DNA of 64,000 nt from Flavobacterium johnsoniae UW101 (GCF_000016645.1 NC_009441.1:2046001-2110000), one strand, 5' to 3'. Shown: positions 38,842 through 49,671, numbered from the stretch's first letter. Numbers and translations: made by a program. Notes: a model not told the origin generated them from the sequence alone.

Positions 38842-40841
38842 ACGATAAACATATATCCTACAGAATTTACCTCGTAGCAGTTTTCATCTTTTTGATGGCA
38901 ATTGCTATTGTCGTTAAATTAACCAATATTCAATGGGTTGAAGGAGATTATTACAGAAAACTGGCGAAACAGCGTACAGTAAGAAATTTTGTAATTCCGG
39001 CAAATAAAGGAAATATTTATTCTGCCGACGGAAGTTTACTGGCAACATCAATTCCAAATTATGAAATTCGTTTTGATGCAAAAGCGCCAAAAACAGAAAC
39101 TTTTGAGAAATATGTAAAACAATTGTCAGATTCTCTGGAAACTGTTTTAGACAGACCATCAGGTTATTACGAAAAAGAATTAAGAAAAGCGAGAGCCAAT
39201 AAAAACCGTTATTATTTAATTGCCCGCAACCTAAGTTATACCGAATATGTGAAAATTAAAGGATTTCCATTATTCAATTTAGGTGCTTTTAAAGGCGGAA
39301 TTATCGTAGAGCAGGAAACCGTTAGAAAACATCCGATAGGTAAAATTGCCGAAAGAACAATTGGTTATGACCGAATTGACCCGGCAACCGGAGTTGAAGT
39401 TGGAAAAGGAATCGAATGGGCTTTTAAAAACTATCTAAACGGAAAAGACGGAAAAATTCTAAAACAAAAAATTGCAAAAGGACAGTGGAAACCGATTCGT
39501 GATGTAAACGAAGTAGATCCAATTGACGGCTACGATGTAATTTCGACTATAGATGTTTTTATTCAGGATATTGCACATCACGCTTTATTAAAACAATTAG
39601 AAGATTACGAAGCAGATCACGGTTGTGTTGTGGTTATGGAAACACAAACAGGTCATGTAAAAGCAATTTCAAATTTAGGAAGAGCAGAAGACGGATCGTA
39701 TTACGAAACAACAAATTATGCTATTGCTGAATCTCAGGAACCCGGATCGACTTTTAAACTAGTTGATTTAATGGCGATTTTAGAAGATAAAGTGGCAGAT
39801 ACAAGTAAGGTTTATGATAGTCAGGGTGGTGTAGTTAAATATTATGGAAAATCAGTCCGCGATTCGCATCATGGCGGTTATGGAAAAGTTTCATTAGCCC
39901 GCGGATTTGAGCTTTCGTCAAACACCGTAATGGTTCAGGCTGTTTATGAAAATTACAAAAATAATCCATCGAAGTTTGTAAATCATATCAAAAGCTGGGG
40001 ATTAAATAAAACTTTGGGCTTGCATTTTAAAGGAGAAGGAAGACCTTATATTCCGCAGCCGGGAGACAAACATTGGTCAGGAACTACACTTCCGTGGATG
40101 GCTTTTGGATATAATGTTTCGGTTACACCAATGCAGACACTGGCATTTTACAATTCAGTTGCAAATGATGGTGTAATGGTTAAACCGCAGTTTGTATCTG
40201 AAATTAAAGAATGGAATAAAACGATTAAAAAGTTTGATGTCGAAGTAATAAACCCAAGAGTCTGCTCGCCTGAGACTTTGAAGAAAGTAAGAGCGGTTTT
40301 GCAAAATGTGGTTAAAAAAGGAACGGGTTCTAAACTGTATTCGAAAGATTTTTCAATGGCAGGAAAAACAGGAACAGCTCAGGTTAATTACGGCGGGAAA
40401 GAAGGAAAATCAGCATTGTATTATGCGTCTTCTTTCGTTGGATATTTTCCGGCAGATCATCCAAAATATTCTTGTATTGTAGTGGTTCACAAACCCAATA
40501 CTGCTAGAAATAATTATTATGGAGCAGACGTTGCAGGACCGGTTTTTAAAAGAATCGCTCAAAAAATATTTACAGATGCGCCATCAACCAATAAAATAAA
40601 ACAACTGGATTCTAAGATTGCAAAACAGGAAGTCAGTTATGAAAAATATGAAAAGGAGGCTAATAAAAAATTAAGCCAGATTCCTGATTTAAAAGGAATG
40701 CCGGGAATGGATGCGATTGCTTTGCTGGAAAATTTAGGTTTGAAAGTAAAAGTAAATGGAATGGGGAAAGTAAAAAATCAATCGATTCAAGCTGGAACCA
40801 GTATTAGCAAAAACACAACAATTGTATTAGAATTATCGTGA
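38832..40841 (+). CDS. ftsI: Septal penicillin-binding protein FtsI (PBP3/Spo VD-like) with PASTA domain
   Basis: The 669-residue class B transpeptidase has an N-terminal anchor (YLVAVFIFLMAIAIVVKLTN), a dimerisation domain and a transpeptidase domain with STFK in EPGSTFKLVDL (active Ser), SSN in ELSSNTVM and KTGTAQ. One PASTA domain lies at the end (IPDLKGMPGMDAIALLENLG to VLELS), more like PBPs of Gram-positive bacteria than E. coli FtsI, but usual in Bacteroidota. It crosslinks septal peptidoglycan together with FtsW. Four-base overlap with murE (GTGA). Confidence 0.93.
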   Translation: MAVDDKHISYRIYLVAVFIFLMAIAIVVKLTNIQWVEGDYYRKLAKQRTVRNFVIPANKGNIYSADGSLLATSIPNYEIRFDAKAPKTETFEKYVKQLSDSLETVLDRPSGYYEKELRKARANKNRYYLIARNLSYTEYVKIKGFPLFNLGAFKGGIIVEQETVRKHPIGKIAERTIGYDRIDPATGVEVGKGIEWAFKNYLNGKDGKILKQKIAKGQWKPIRDVNEVDPIDGYDVISTIDVFIQDIAHHALLKQLEDYEADHGCVVVMETQTGHVKAISNLGRAEDGSYYETTNYAIAESQEPGSTFKLVDLMAILEDKVADTSKVYDSQGGVVKYYGKSVRDSHHGGYGKVSLARGFELSSNTVMVQAVYENYKNNPSKFVNHIKSWGLNKTLGLHFKGEGRPYIPQPGDKHWSGTTLPWMAFGYNVSVTPMQTLAFYNSVANDGVMVKPQFVSEIKEWNKTIKKFDVEVINPRVCSPETLKKVRAVLQNVVKKGTGSKLYSKDFSMAGKTGTAQVNYGGKEGKSALYYASSFVGYFPADHPKYSCIVVVHKPNTARNNYYGADVAGPVFKRIAQKIFTDAPSTNKIKQLDSKIAKQEVSYEKYEKEANKKLSQIPDLKGMPGMDAIALLENLGLKVKVNGMGKVKNQSIQAGTSISKNTTIVLELS

Positions 40842-42301
40842 AAGTATTAAAAGACATATTATATAAAGTAACTATTGAATCTGTAACAGGTTCAACAGAT
40901 ATTGATATTCAGAAAATCGAATTTGATTCACGCAAAGTAGAATCAAATGATGTTTTTGTGGCAATTCGCGGTTCACTTTCTGATGGACACGATTATATTG
41001 AAAAAGCAATTCAGTTAGGTGCAAAAGCTATTATCTGCGACAAACTTCCTGAAAATATTCAGAAAGACGTTACTTATATTCAGGTCAAAGATACCAATAC
41101 AGCTTTGGCTTTTATGGCAGCTAATTATTTTGGAGATCCATCTGCAAAACTAAAATTAGTCGGCGTAACAGGTACAAACGGAAAAACGACAATTGCATCA
41201 TTATTGTTTCAGCTGTTTGAAAAAGCAGGCTTTAAAGTCGGCTTATTATCAACAGTAAAAATTGTAGTTGATAAAACAGAATATCCGGCGACACACACAA
41301 CACCAGATTCTTTAACCATAAATCATTATTTAAATGAAATGGCTGAAGCTGGAGTTACGCACTGTTTTATGGAAGTAAGTTCACACGGAATCCACCAAAA
41401 ACGTACTGAAGCTTTGCATTTTGTGGGCGGAATTTTCACGAATCTTTCGCATGATCACTTAGATTATCACCCAACGTTTGCTGAATATAGAGACGTAAAA
41501 AAATCATTTTTTGATTCTCTGCCAAAAACTGCTTTTGTATTATCAAACATTGATGATAAAAATGGTTCAGTAATGCTGCAAAATACTGCTGCTAAAAAAC
41601 TGACTTACGCTTTGAAATCTTATGCAGATTACAGAGCTCAGATTTTAGAAAGCCAGTTGTCCGGATTATTACTGAAAGTTAATGATAATGAAGTTTGGGT
41701 AAAACTAATTGGGACTTTCAACGCTTACAATGTTTTAGCTATTTATGGTACTGCAGTAGAGCTTGGAATTGATAGTTTAGAAGCGTTGCGTTTATTGTCT
41801 GATTTAGAAAGTGTTTCGGGGCGTTTTCAGTATATCGTTTCAGATAACGGAATTACAGCTGTTGTAGATTATGCACATACGCCGGATGCATTAGAAAATG
41901 TTCTAAAGACGATAAATGATATCCGTACTAAAAACGAACAATTGATTACAGTTGTGGGATGCGGCGGAAATCGTGATAAAACAAAAAGACCAATTATGGC
42001 AAAAATTGCGACAGATCTTAGTGATAAAGCAATTTTAACATCAGACAACCCAAGAAACGAAGATCCCGAAGTGATTTTGGATGAAATGGAACAAGGTGTT
42101 GAAGGTCATAATTATAAAAAAGTACTGAGAATTACCGACAGAAAACAAGCTATTAAAACAGCTTGCCAATTAGCTCAGTCAAAAGATATCATTTTAATTG
42201 CCGGTAAAGGACACGAGACTTATCAGGAAATAAATGGGGTTCGCCATCATTTTGATGATATGGAGACAGTAAAAGAAATTTTAGAACAACTGAATAAATA
42301 A
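40838..42301 (+). CDS. murE: UDP-MurNAc-tripeptide synthetase MurE
   Basis: The 487-residue Mur ligase adds the third amino acid to UDP-MurNAc-L-Ala-D-Glu. The ATP loop is GVTGTNGKTTIASLL, and THTTPDSLTIN and HDHLDYHPTF follow. DNPRNEDP is the signature of enzymes that add meso-diaminopimelate. The start is GTG overlapping the ftsI stop. ftsI, murE, mraY and murD follow in the usual order. Confidence 0.95.
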   Translation: MKVLKDILYKVTIESVTGSTDIDIQKIEFDSRKVESNDVFVAIRGSLSDGHDYIEKAIQLGAKAIICDKLPENIQKDVTYIQVKDTNTALAFMAANYFGDPSAKLKLVGVTGTNGKTTIASLLFQLFEKAGFKVGLLSTVKIVVDKTEYPATHTTPDSLTINHYLNEMAEAGVTHCFMEVSSHGIHQKRTEALHFVGGIFTNLSHDHLDYHPTFAEYRDVKKSFFDSLPKTAFVLSNIDDKNGSVMLQNTAAKKLTYALKSYADYRAQILESQLSGLLLKVNDNEVWVKLIGTFNAYNVLAIYGTAVELGIDSLEALRLLSDLESVSGRFQYIVSDNGITAVVDYAHTPDALENVLKTINDIRTKNEQLITVVGCGGNRDKTKRPIMAKIATDLSDKAILTSDNPRNEDPEVILDEMEQGVEGHNYKKVLRITDRKQAIKTACQLAQSKDIILIAGKGHETYQEINGVRHHFDDMETVKEILEQLNK

Positions 42302-42332
42302 TAAAAGATTTTAAGTTCAAATACCACCACAC

Positions 42333-42364
42333 AATTGGAATTTGGAATTTCAAAATTGGAATTT
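42333..42364. repeat. Direct repeat in the murE-mraY spacer
   Basis: AATTGGAATTT occurs at 42333 and 42354, 21 bases apart. TTTGGAATTTC lies between. The motif TTGGAATTT is also in the stems of the terminators at 28672 and 35231, so it seems to belong to one dispersed sequence family in this genome. No effect on the cluster is evident. Confidence 0.45.
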
Positions 42365-42379
42365 AAAAAATAGAGAAAT

Positions 42380-43612
42380 ATGCTGTACTATTTATTTGAA
42401 TATTTTGACAAAACACTAGATGTGCCTGGAACAGGAGTTTTCCAGTACATTACTTTTAGATCGGCTTTAGCATTCATGCTTTCATTGCTTTTGTCAACTA
42501 TTTATGGTAAAAGGGTGATTAACTTTTTGCGTCGTCAGCAAGTGGGAGAAACTGTACGTGAATTGGGTCTTGCGGGTCAAAACGAAAAAGCAGGTACACC
42601 TACAATGGGAGGATTAATTATCATTTTTGCCACATTGGTTCCGGTTTTCTTATTTGCCAGACTGCACAACATTTATATCGTGTTGCTTATTGTAACTACT
42701 TTGTGGATGGGAACTATTGGTTTTGTTGACGATTATATCAAAATATTTAAAAAAGATAAACAAGGATTAAAAGGAATTTTTAAAGTTATTGGTCAGGTTG
42801 GTCTTGGAATTATTGTTGGTGCAGTTTTGTATTTTAATCCTGCTGTTACAGTAAGAACAGATACAGGAAAAACAGATGTTTTTAAAACCGCAGCAAATAC
42901 AACAGTTGTACTGCCTGCTCCGGTTGAGGAAAAATCTACAGCAACAACAATTCCTTTCGTAAAAAACAACGAATTTGATTATGCAGAAGTTCTTTCTTTT
43001 ATGGGAGACGGATACGAAAAATGGGCTTGGTTAGTATTTATTCCGGTAGTGATTTTCATAATCACAGCGGTTTCCAATGGAGCTAATTTGACGGACGGAA
43101 TCGATGGTCTTGCTGCCGGAACCTCCGCAGTTTCTGTCCTCGCGCTCGGGATATTTACATTCGTTTCAGGAAATATCATTTTCTCAAATTATCTGAATAT
43201 TATGTACATCCCTAATTCGGGAGAAATGACCGTCTTTATCTCGGCCTTTGTTGGAGCATTGATTGGATTTCTTTGGTACAATTCATTTCCCGCATCCGTA
43301 TTTATGGGAGATACAGGAAGTTTAACAATTGGAGGAATCATTGCCGTATTAGCTATTGCAGTTCGTAAAGAAATATTAATTGTTTTATTCTGCGGAATTT
43401 TCCTTGCCGAAAGTGCTTCAGTAATTATTCAGGTAACCTATTTTAAATATACAAAAAAGCGTTTTGGCGAAGGCCGAAGAATTTTTCTGATGTCACCGCT
43501 GCATCATCATTACCAGAAAAAAGGATACCACGAAAGTAAAATCGTAACCCGTTTCTGGATTGTTGCTGTAATGTTAGCCATATTATCAATCGTTACTTTA
43601 AAACTAAGATAG
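42380..43612 (+). CDS. mraY: Phospho-MurNAc-pentapeptide translocase MraY
   Basis: The 410-residue polytopic protein forms lipid I from UDP-MurNAc-pentapeptide and undecaprenyl phosphate. [13 protein letters not shown] and [17 protein letters not shown] carry the conserved Asp residues. [15 protein letters not shown] and [12 protein letters not shown] follow, then the [14 protein letters not shown] loop. An insertion of about 50 residues around 155-205 ([20 protein letters not shown]), absent from E. coli MraY, lies between helices; inserts there are known in Bacteroidota. murD starts on the next base. Confidence 0.95.
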   Translation: MLYYLFEYFDKTLDVPGTGVFQYITFRSALAFMLSLLLSTIYGKRVINFLRRQQVGETVRELGLAGQNEKAGTPTMGGLIIIFATLVPVFLFARLHNIYIVLLIVTTLWMGTIGFVDDYIKIFKKDKQGLKGIFKVIGQVGLGIIVGAVLYFNPAVTVRTDTGKTDVFKTAANTTVVLPAPVEEKSTATTIPFVKNNEFDYAEVLSFMGDGYEKWAWLVFIPVVIFIITAVSNGANLTDGIDGLAAGTSAVSVLALGIFTFVSGNIIFSNYLNIMYIPNSGEMTVFISAFVGALIGFLWYNSFPASVFMGDTGSLTIGGIIAVLAIAVRKEILIVLFCGIFLAESASVIIQVTYFKYTKKRFGEGRRIFLMSPLHHHYQKKGYHESKIVTRFWIVAVMLAILSIVTLKLR

Positions 43613-44944
43613 ATGAGATTAGTGGTATTAGGTGGAGGAGAAAGCGGGGTTGGAACCGCTATTCTCGGGAAGAAAAAGGGATACGACGTTTTTGTATCGG
43701 ATTTTGGAAAGATAAAAGAGAGTTATAAAGAAGTTCTTATCATTAATAAGATTGACTGGGAAGAAGAACAGCATACTGAAGATTTGATTTTGAATGCTGA
43801 TGTGGTGATGAAAAGCCCCGGAATTCCGGATAAATCTCCGATAATAAAAAAACTGGTTGCGGCGGGAGTAAAAGTGATTTCGGAAATAGAATTTGCAAAA
43901 CCTTTTACAGAAGCATTAACGATAGGAATTACCGGAAGTAATGGTAAAACGACAACCACAATGCTTACGCATCATTTACTAAAATCGGCCGGACTCAATG
44001 TAGGTTTGGGAGGAAATATAGGAAAGAGTTTTGCCTGGCAGGTAGCCGAAAATAAATACGACGCATACGTTCTTGAATTAAGCAGTTTTCAGTTAGACGG
44101 AATAATAGATTACCGGCCGGATATCGCCATAATAACCAATATCAGCCCGGATCATTTAGATCGATACGAATATAAATATGAAAATTATATCAATTCGAAA
44201 TTTCGAATAACGATGAACCAAACCGAAAGTGATTATCTCATTTACGATGCAGACGATGAGGCAAGCACAGAATGGTTAAAAAACAACAAAACAAAAGCAA
44301 AATTAATTCCTTTTTCATTGACCAAAACATTCGATGAAGGGGCTTCTATAAATAACAACAAAATGGAAATAAAGATCAACCAAGAAGAGTTTACAATGGA
44401 AACAGAACACATTGCGTTAGAAGGAAAACATAATATGAAAAACGCAATGGCAGCAAGCTCTGTAGCAAAATTGATGCAAATTAGAAATGCAACGATTCGT
44501 GAAAGTTTATCTAATTTTCAAGGTGTTGAACACCGTTTAGAAAAAGTATTAAAAATTCAGAATGTACAATATATCAACGATTCAAAAGCAACAAATGTAA
44601 ACGCTACTTTCTTTGCTTTAGATAGTATGAATGTTCCAACGGTTTGGATTGTAGGAGGGGTTGATAAAGGAAACGATTACAATGAATTAATGTCATTAGT
44701 TCGCGAAAAAGTAAAAGCAATTATCTGCCTAGGAATCGACAACCGTAAAATTATCGACGCTTTTGGAGCTGTAGTAGATATTATGGTTGAAGTAAATAAC
44801 ATGAATGATGCAGTAAAAACTGCTCAAAGATTAACAGAAAAAGGTGATGCTGTTTTATTGTCTCCAGCCTGCGCGAGTTTCGATTTATTCGAAAACTACG
44901 AAGACAGAGGGAAGCAATTCAAGCAAGCAGTTCATAACTTGTAG
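43613..44944 (+). CDS. murD: UDP-MurNAc-L-alanine:D-glutamate ligase MurD
   Basis: The 443-residue Mur ligase has the Rossmann-type N-terminus VVLGGGESGVGTAILG, the ATP loop GITGSNGKTTTTMLTHHLL, ELSSFQLDGI, the central NISPDHLDRYEY and HRLEKVLKIQNVQYINDSKA. All are MurD signatures. It adds D-Glu to UDP-MurNAc-L-Ala. It directly follows mraY and is separated from ftsW by a short inverted repeat. Confidence 0.95.
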   Translation: MRLVVLGGGESGVGTAILGKKKGYDVFVSDFGKIKESYKEVLIINKIDWEEEQHTEDLILNADVVMKSPGIPDKSPIIKKLVAAGVKVISEIEFAKPFTEALTIGITGSNGKTTTTMLTHHLLKSAGLNVGLGGNIGKSFAWQVAENKYDAYVLELSSFQLDGIIDYRPDIAIITNISPDHLDRYEYKYENYINSKFRITMNQTESDYLIYDADDEASTEWLKNNKTKAKLIPFSLTKTFDEGASINNNKMEIKINQEEFTMETEHIALEGKHNMKNAMAASSVAKLMQIRNATIRESLSNFQGVEHRLEKVLKIQNVQYINDSKATNVNATFFALDSMNVPTVWIVGGVDKGNDYNELMSLVREKVKAIICLGIDNRKIIDAFGAVVDIMVEVNNMNDAVKTAQRLTEKGDAVLLSPACASFDLFENYEDRGKQFKQAVHNL

Positions 44945-44960
44945 AAAATAGTTTAAAGTT

Positions 44961-44998
44961 TCACGTTTCAGGTTTCAAGTTCGACACCTGAAACGTGA
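44961..44998. repeat. Inverted repeat between murD and ftsW
   Basis: CACGTTTCAGGT (44962-44973) and ACCTGAAACGTG (44986-44997) form a perfect 12-bp stem, with a 12-base loop TTCAAGTTCGAC. Further GTTTCAGG/TTGAAAC copies flank it. There is no T run, so it is probably a dispersed intergenic repeat or RNA-processing hairpin rather than a terminator. Confidence 0.7.
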
Positions 44999-45033
44999 GG
45001 CCTGAAACAAAAAAACTTGAAACAAAACAACAA

Positions 45034-46353
45034 ATGAAGGAGCTGGTTAACAAACTAAAAGGAGATAGAGTAATATGGTCATTCGTGGCCTTATTGGCGT
45101 TGTTTTCGTTTATGCCTGTTTTTAGTGCGAGCAGTAACCTGGCGTATATAGGTCACGGAACCGGAAACACATTGGGTTATTTAGTAAAACACTTAGCTCA
45201 CGTCTGCATCGGTTTTTTAATTATTTACTGGGTTCACAAAGTACCGTACCATTATTTCAGGGCAATTTCAAAAATTGCACTTCCGGTAGTCTGGCTGTTG
45301 TTATTGTACACTTTGTTGAAAGGAACTGTAATTGCAGGAGCAAATGCAAGCCGTTGGATTCAGGTGCCGTTCATTGGAATTACGTTTCAGACATCAACAT
45401 TAGCGGCAAGCGTATTGTTTATTTATGTAGCGCGCTATTTGTCAAAAACCAAAGAAGAAAATGAGCCGTTTCAAACCTCATTTATTCAGCTTTGGATACC
45501 GGTTTTTATCACTTTAGCATTAATATTACCAGCCAACTTTTCGACCACAGCGTTGATATTTTCAATGGTAATGATGCTTACGTTTATTGGTAAATATCCG
45601 TTAAAATACATTGCTTTTATTATTGGGTCAGGAATAGCGATGTTAGCGTTTTTCCTTTTGGTGGCAAAAGCATTCCCTGAATCAAGATTTTTCAGCAGGG
45701 TTTCAACATGGGAAAGTCGTATCATGAATTTTACGACAGATAAACCGGATGAAGATGATTATCAGATTGAAAAGGCAAAAATTGCAATCGCATCAGGAAA
45801 ATTAGGAGGATTAGGACCTGGAAAAAGCGTTCAAAAGAACTTTTTACCGCAATCTTCTTCTGATTTTATTTACGCCATTGTAGTAGAAGAATATGGTTTA
45901 GTAGGCGGTGTTTCAATATTAGTTCTGTATTTATTGTTATTGTTCCGATTTGTGATTGCATCGCATAAAGCCAATACCTTGTTCGGAAAATTAGTTGTCG
46001 TCGGCCTCGGATTTCCGATGATATTTCAGGCCATGATTAATATGGCCGTTGCAGTAGAATTACTGCCCGTAACAGGGCAAACGCTTCCGCTGATAAGTTC
46101 CGGAGGTAGTTCGATCTGGATGACCTGTTTCTCTCTCGGAATTATTATTAGTGTAACCAAGAAAGAAGAAGAAATTGCCGAAGAACAAGAAGAAAAAGCA
46201 AGAAGAAAAGAAGCGCTTCAAAGATTGATAGATAAGGAACTGGCCGAAGATGATTTGCCGGTTGATGAAAAAGAAGAGATTTACGAAGAAGAAGCGATGT
46301 ATTCCATCGAAGATAATTCAAGAAATCCAATGAATGCAGTTTTAAATAAATAA
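45034..46353 (+). CDS. ftsW: Peptidoglycan glycosyltransferase FtsW (SEDS family)
   Basis: The 439-residue protein has about ten membrane helices. Blocks [21 protein letters not shown], the region [21 protein letters not shown] and [13 protein letters not shown] are FtsW/RodA signatures. It polymerises lipid II glycan chains at the septum with FtsI. The frame extends to a GTG 13 codons earlier, but that part lies in the intergenic repeat, so I chose the ATG giving [17 protein letters not shown]. The cytoplasmic tail is charged and acidic ([20 protein letters not shown]). Confidence 0.93.
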
Positions 46354-46359
46354 AAGGAG
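46354..46359 (+). promoter_or_regulatory. Canonical Shine-Dalgarno before murG
   Basis: AAGGAG lies 10 bases before the murG ATG. Almost all other genes here lack such a site, as is normal in Bacteroidota, so its presence is notable though possibly incidental. Confidence 0.5.
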
Positions 46360-46369
46360 TAGAATAGTC

Positions 46370-47455
46370 ATGACAAAGTATAAATTCATACTAAGCGGAG
46401 GAGGAACAGGAGGTCATATTTATCCTGCGATTGCGATTGCAAACGAATTAAAATTGCAATTCCCGGATGCTGAATTTCTTTTTGTTGGTGCCAAAGACAA
46501 AATGGAAATGCAGAAAGTGCCTCAGGCAGGTTACGAAATAAAAGGTCTTTGGATTGCCGGATTACAGCGAAAACTGACTTTGCAAAATATGATGTTTCCT
46601 TTAAAACTGGCATCTAGTTTATTGGAATCAAAAAGAATTATTAAAAAATTCAAACCCAATGTGGTAATTGGTACGGGCGGTTTTGCCAGCGGACCATTAT
46701 TGCAGGCGGCGGGTTCTGCAGGAATCCCGACAGTAGTTCAGGAGCAGAATTCTTTTCCCGGAATTACAAACAAATTGCTGAGTAAAAAAGCAAATGCCAT
46801 TTGTGTGGCTTATGAAAATTTAGAAAGATTTTTTCCAAAAGAAAAAATCGTTTTAACAGGGAATCCGGTTCGTCAGGATTTAATTGATATTGATACGAAA
46901 CGTGACGAAGCGATTGCTTTTTACGGCTTAGATCCAAATAAAAAAACACTGTTGGTTTTAGGAGGAAGTTTAGGAGCAAGGAGAATCAATCAGTTAATTG
47001 AAAAAGAACTTCAAAATTTCCTTTCGCAGGACGTTCAGATTATCTGGCAGTGCGGAAAATTATATTTTGAGGATTACAAAAAATACAATCAGCAAAACGT
47101 AAAAGTAGTTGATTTTATAGAAAGAATGGATTTTGTGTATGCGGCTGCAGATGTCATTATTTCACGAGCAGGAGCATCATCAGTTTCAGAATTATGTATT
47201 GTAGGTAAACCGGTAATTTTTATTCCGTCTCCTAATGTAGCTGAGGATCACCAAACTAAAAATGCTCAGGCAATTGTAGAAGCAAAAGGTGCGATTTTGT
47301 TGAAAGAATCTGAGCTTGACAACGAGTTTAGCATTGTTTTTGAAGCGCTGCTGAAAGACGATGGAAAACAAAAACAGCTGAGCGCAAACATTAAAAAACT
47401 GGCCCGCCCGGATGCAACAAAAGTAATTGTAGAACAAATTAAAAAGTTGTTATAA
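46370..47455 (+). CDS. murG: UDP-GlcNAc:lipid I N-acetylglucosamine transferase MurG
   Basis: The 361-residue GT-B glycosyltransferase makes lipid II at the inner face of the membrane. [16 protein letters not shown] (G-loop 1), [15 protein letters not shown], the [15 protein letters not shown] block, [14 protein letters not shown] and the donor-site region [20 protein letters not shown] with [14 protein letters not shown] are all present. Length and order fit the family. The gene lies between ftsW and murC. Confidence 0.95.
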
Positions 47456-47612
47456 TATAATATTTTATAAAAATTATACAACACAGAAAATAAATAAGAA
47501 GGCTATTTTAGGCAATTTAGGCTTGAAAAGACTTCATAAAACGCAAAGGATTAATTGTTAGTTTCTTACAAAAAAGTAAGAGGCAGTCAAGTCGAAAAAA
47601 ACATATTTTAAA

Positions 47613-48962
47613 ATGAATTTAAATCAAATAGAAAACGTTTATTTTATAGGTATCGGAGGCATCGGAATGAGTGCTTTGGCCCGTTATTTCAAATACATCG
47701 GAAAAAAAGTTTCCGGTTATGATAAAACGCCTTCTATGCTTACAAGTGAATTGATTGAAAGCGGTATTGATATTCATTTTGAAGACAACATCAATTTAAT
47801 TCCATCTAATTATTATGTAGAGAATACGCTGGTAATTTTTACGCCTGCGGTTCCAGCCTCACATTCAGAATGGCATTATTTTATTGAAAGAAATTACCAA
47901 ATTAAAAAACGAGCAGAGGTTTTAGGAATTATCACTAAGGATACTTTTAGTTTTGCAGTTGCCGGAACACACGGTAAAACCACAACATCTAGTATTTTAG
48001 GACATATTCTACACCAAAGCGGGGCAGATGTTACAGCCTTTGTAGGTGGTATTGTAGAAAATTACAATTCAAACTTAATTGGAACCGGAAAAACGGTAAC
48101 CGTTGTAGAGGCTGATGAATTTGATCGTTCATTCCTTCATTTGCATCCTGATATTGCCTGCGTTACCTCAATGGATGCAGATCATTTGGATATTTATGGA
48201 ACAAGTGATGCAATTCAGGCTTCGTTTATTGAATTTGCCTCGAAAGTAGAAGATAAAAGCAAATTGTTTATAACCAAAGAATTACCTCTTGAAGGTGTTC
48301 AATGTGCTATAAATGAAGATGCAGTGTATAAAGCCTATAATGTTCGAATTGAAGATGGAAATTATGTTTTTGATGTGCAGACGCCGTCAGAAATTATGAA
48401 AGACCTTCGTTTTGGACTTCCGGGAAAACACAATTTAATGAATGGGTTAATGGCTATTGCGATGGCGAAAACGTATGGCACCCCGACCGACGCCATTGCA
48501 AAAGCTATTGCCTCATTTAATGGAATCAGAAGACGTTTTTCTTATCAAATTAAATCAGATAAGTTAGTTTATATAGATGATTATGCACATCATCCAACAG
48601 AAATAAATGCTGTTCATCAGGCAGTTAGAGAGTTGTATCCGGGACGTAAAGTTCTGGCAGTTTTTCAGCCGCATTTGTTTAGCAGAACTAGAGATTTTGC
48701 CGACGGATTTGCCGAAAGCCTGTCTCAGTTTGATGAAGTGTTTTTGATGGATATTTATCCGGCACGCGAATTACCAATGGAAGGAATTACATCGCAATGG
48801 CTGCTGGATAAAATGACAAACCCGAACAGAAAAATTGTTGCAAAAGAAGATTTATTAGCGGAAATCAAAGCCAGTGATGCGCCAATAATTGTAACAATAG
48901 GGGCTGGTGATATTGGTGAAATGGTACCATCAATTAAAAAAATGCTGAATGAAAATATTTAA
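47613..48962 (+). CDS. murC: UDP-MurNAc:L-alanine ligase MurC
   Basis: The 449-residue ligase starts the stem peptide. GIGGIGMSALARYF (N-terminal Rossmann loop), AGTHGKTTTSSILGHIL (ATP loop), EADEFDRSFLHLHPD and DDYAHHPTEINA, with QPHLFSRTRDF, are MurC signatures. A 157-base spacer without ORF precedes it. Its 3' end overlaps ftsQ by 14 bases. Confidence 0.95.
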   Translation: MNLNQIENVYFIGIGGIGMSALARYFKYIGKKVSGYDKTPSMLTSELIESGIDIHFEDNINLIPSNYYVENTLVIFTPAVPASHSEWHYFIERNYQIKKRAEVLGIITKDTFSFAVAGTHGKTTTSSILGHILHQSGADVTAFVGGIVENYNSNLIGTGKTVTVVEADEFDRSFLHLHPDIACVTSMDADHLDIYGTSDAIQASFIEFASKVEDKSKLFITKELPLEGVQCAINEDAVYKAYNVRIEDGNYVFDVQTPSEIMKDLRFGLPGKHNLMNGLMAIAMAKTYGTPTDAIAKAIASFNGIRRRFSYQIKSDKLVYIDDYAHHPTEINAVHQAVRELYPGRKVLAVFQPHLFSRTRDFADGFAESLSQFDEVFLMDIYPARELPMEGITSQWLLDKMTNPNRKIVAKEDLLAEIKASDAPIIVTIGAGDIGEMVPSIKKMLNENI

Positions 48963-49671
48963 TTGGACAAATATTCGATTAGTACTCATTTTAGGGCTTG
49001 TTCTTTTTCTATATTCTTTCGCGCAGCACCGAAATGGAGATAGAAAATTGAAAAAATCTATGGTTGTTTTTGTAGGAGAAAATACGCTTTTTGTAAAGCC
49101 GGAAACGGTTAATAAATTGTTGATAGAAAATAAAAGAGACGCTTCCAGTATTAGAAAAGATGAAGTAGATTTGAATAAGATAGAGAAAACCCTTGATGCG
49201 CAAGACATGATTGAGAAGTCAGATGTTTTTGTAAGTATCGATGGCGTTCTAAAAGCGGTAGTAAAACAGAAGACACCAATAGCAAGAATCTATAATGGTG
49301 ATCGCTCTTTTTATATTGACTATGAGGGTGATAAAATGCCCTTGTCAGATAATTTTACGGCGCGAGTTCCTCTTGTTTCTGGGGCAATAAATGAAAAAAA
49401 TAACGAAGATTTAGCTGCTTTATTTCGCACAATTTACGACGATGCGTTTTTGAGAAAAAACATCATTGCAATACAAATTATGCCTAATGGCAGCCTAAAA
49501 ATGTTTAACCGAAACTATGATTACGTCATAGATTTTGGTCGTACAATGAATGTTGATAGAAAATTTAGAAACTATAAAGCCTTTTTTCAAAAGGCTGTTT
49601 TAGATAGTACGTTATACAAATACAATAAAATTGACCTTAGGTTTACGGAACAAGTAGTTTGCACAAAATAA
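48949..49671 (+). CDS. ftsQ: Cell division protein FtsQ
   Basis: The 240-residue bitopic protein has a membrane helix (LVLILGLVLFLYSFA, about 11-25) and a periplasmic part with POTRA-like and beta-domain segments (VDLNKIEKTLDAQDMIEKSD, FVSIDGVLKAVVKQKTPIAR). It lacks strong sequence identity to E. coli FtsQ, but position between murC and ftsA plus topology and the KTPIARIYNGD..YID pattern support it. It recruits FtsB/FtsL to the divisome. Confidence 0.85.
   Translation: MKIFNWTNIRLVLILGLVLFLYSFAQHRNGDRKLKKSMVVFVGENTLFVKPETVNKLLIENKRDASSIRKDEVDLNKIEKTLDAQDMIEKSDVFVSIDGVLKAVVKQKTPIARIYNGDRSFYIDYEGDKMPLSDNFTARVPLVSGAINEKNNEDLAALFRTIYDDAFLRKNIIAIQIMPNGSLKMFNRNYDYVIDFGRTMNVDRKFRNYKAFFQKAVLDSTLYKYNKIDLRFTEQVVCTK

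Noticed and set aside
44995..45033. GTG start for ftsW
   Set aside because: The extra 13 codons lie in the intergenic repeat; the ATG at 45034 gives a normal FtsW N-terminus.
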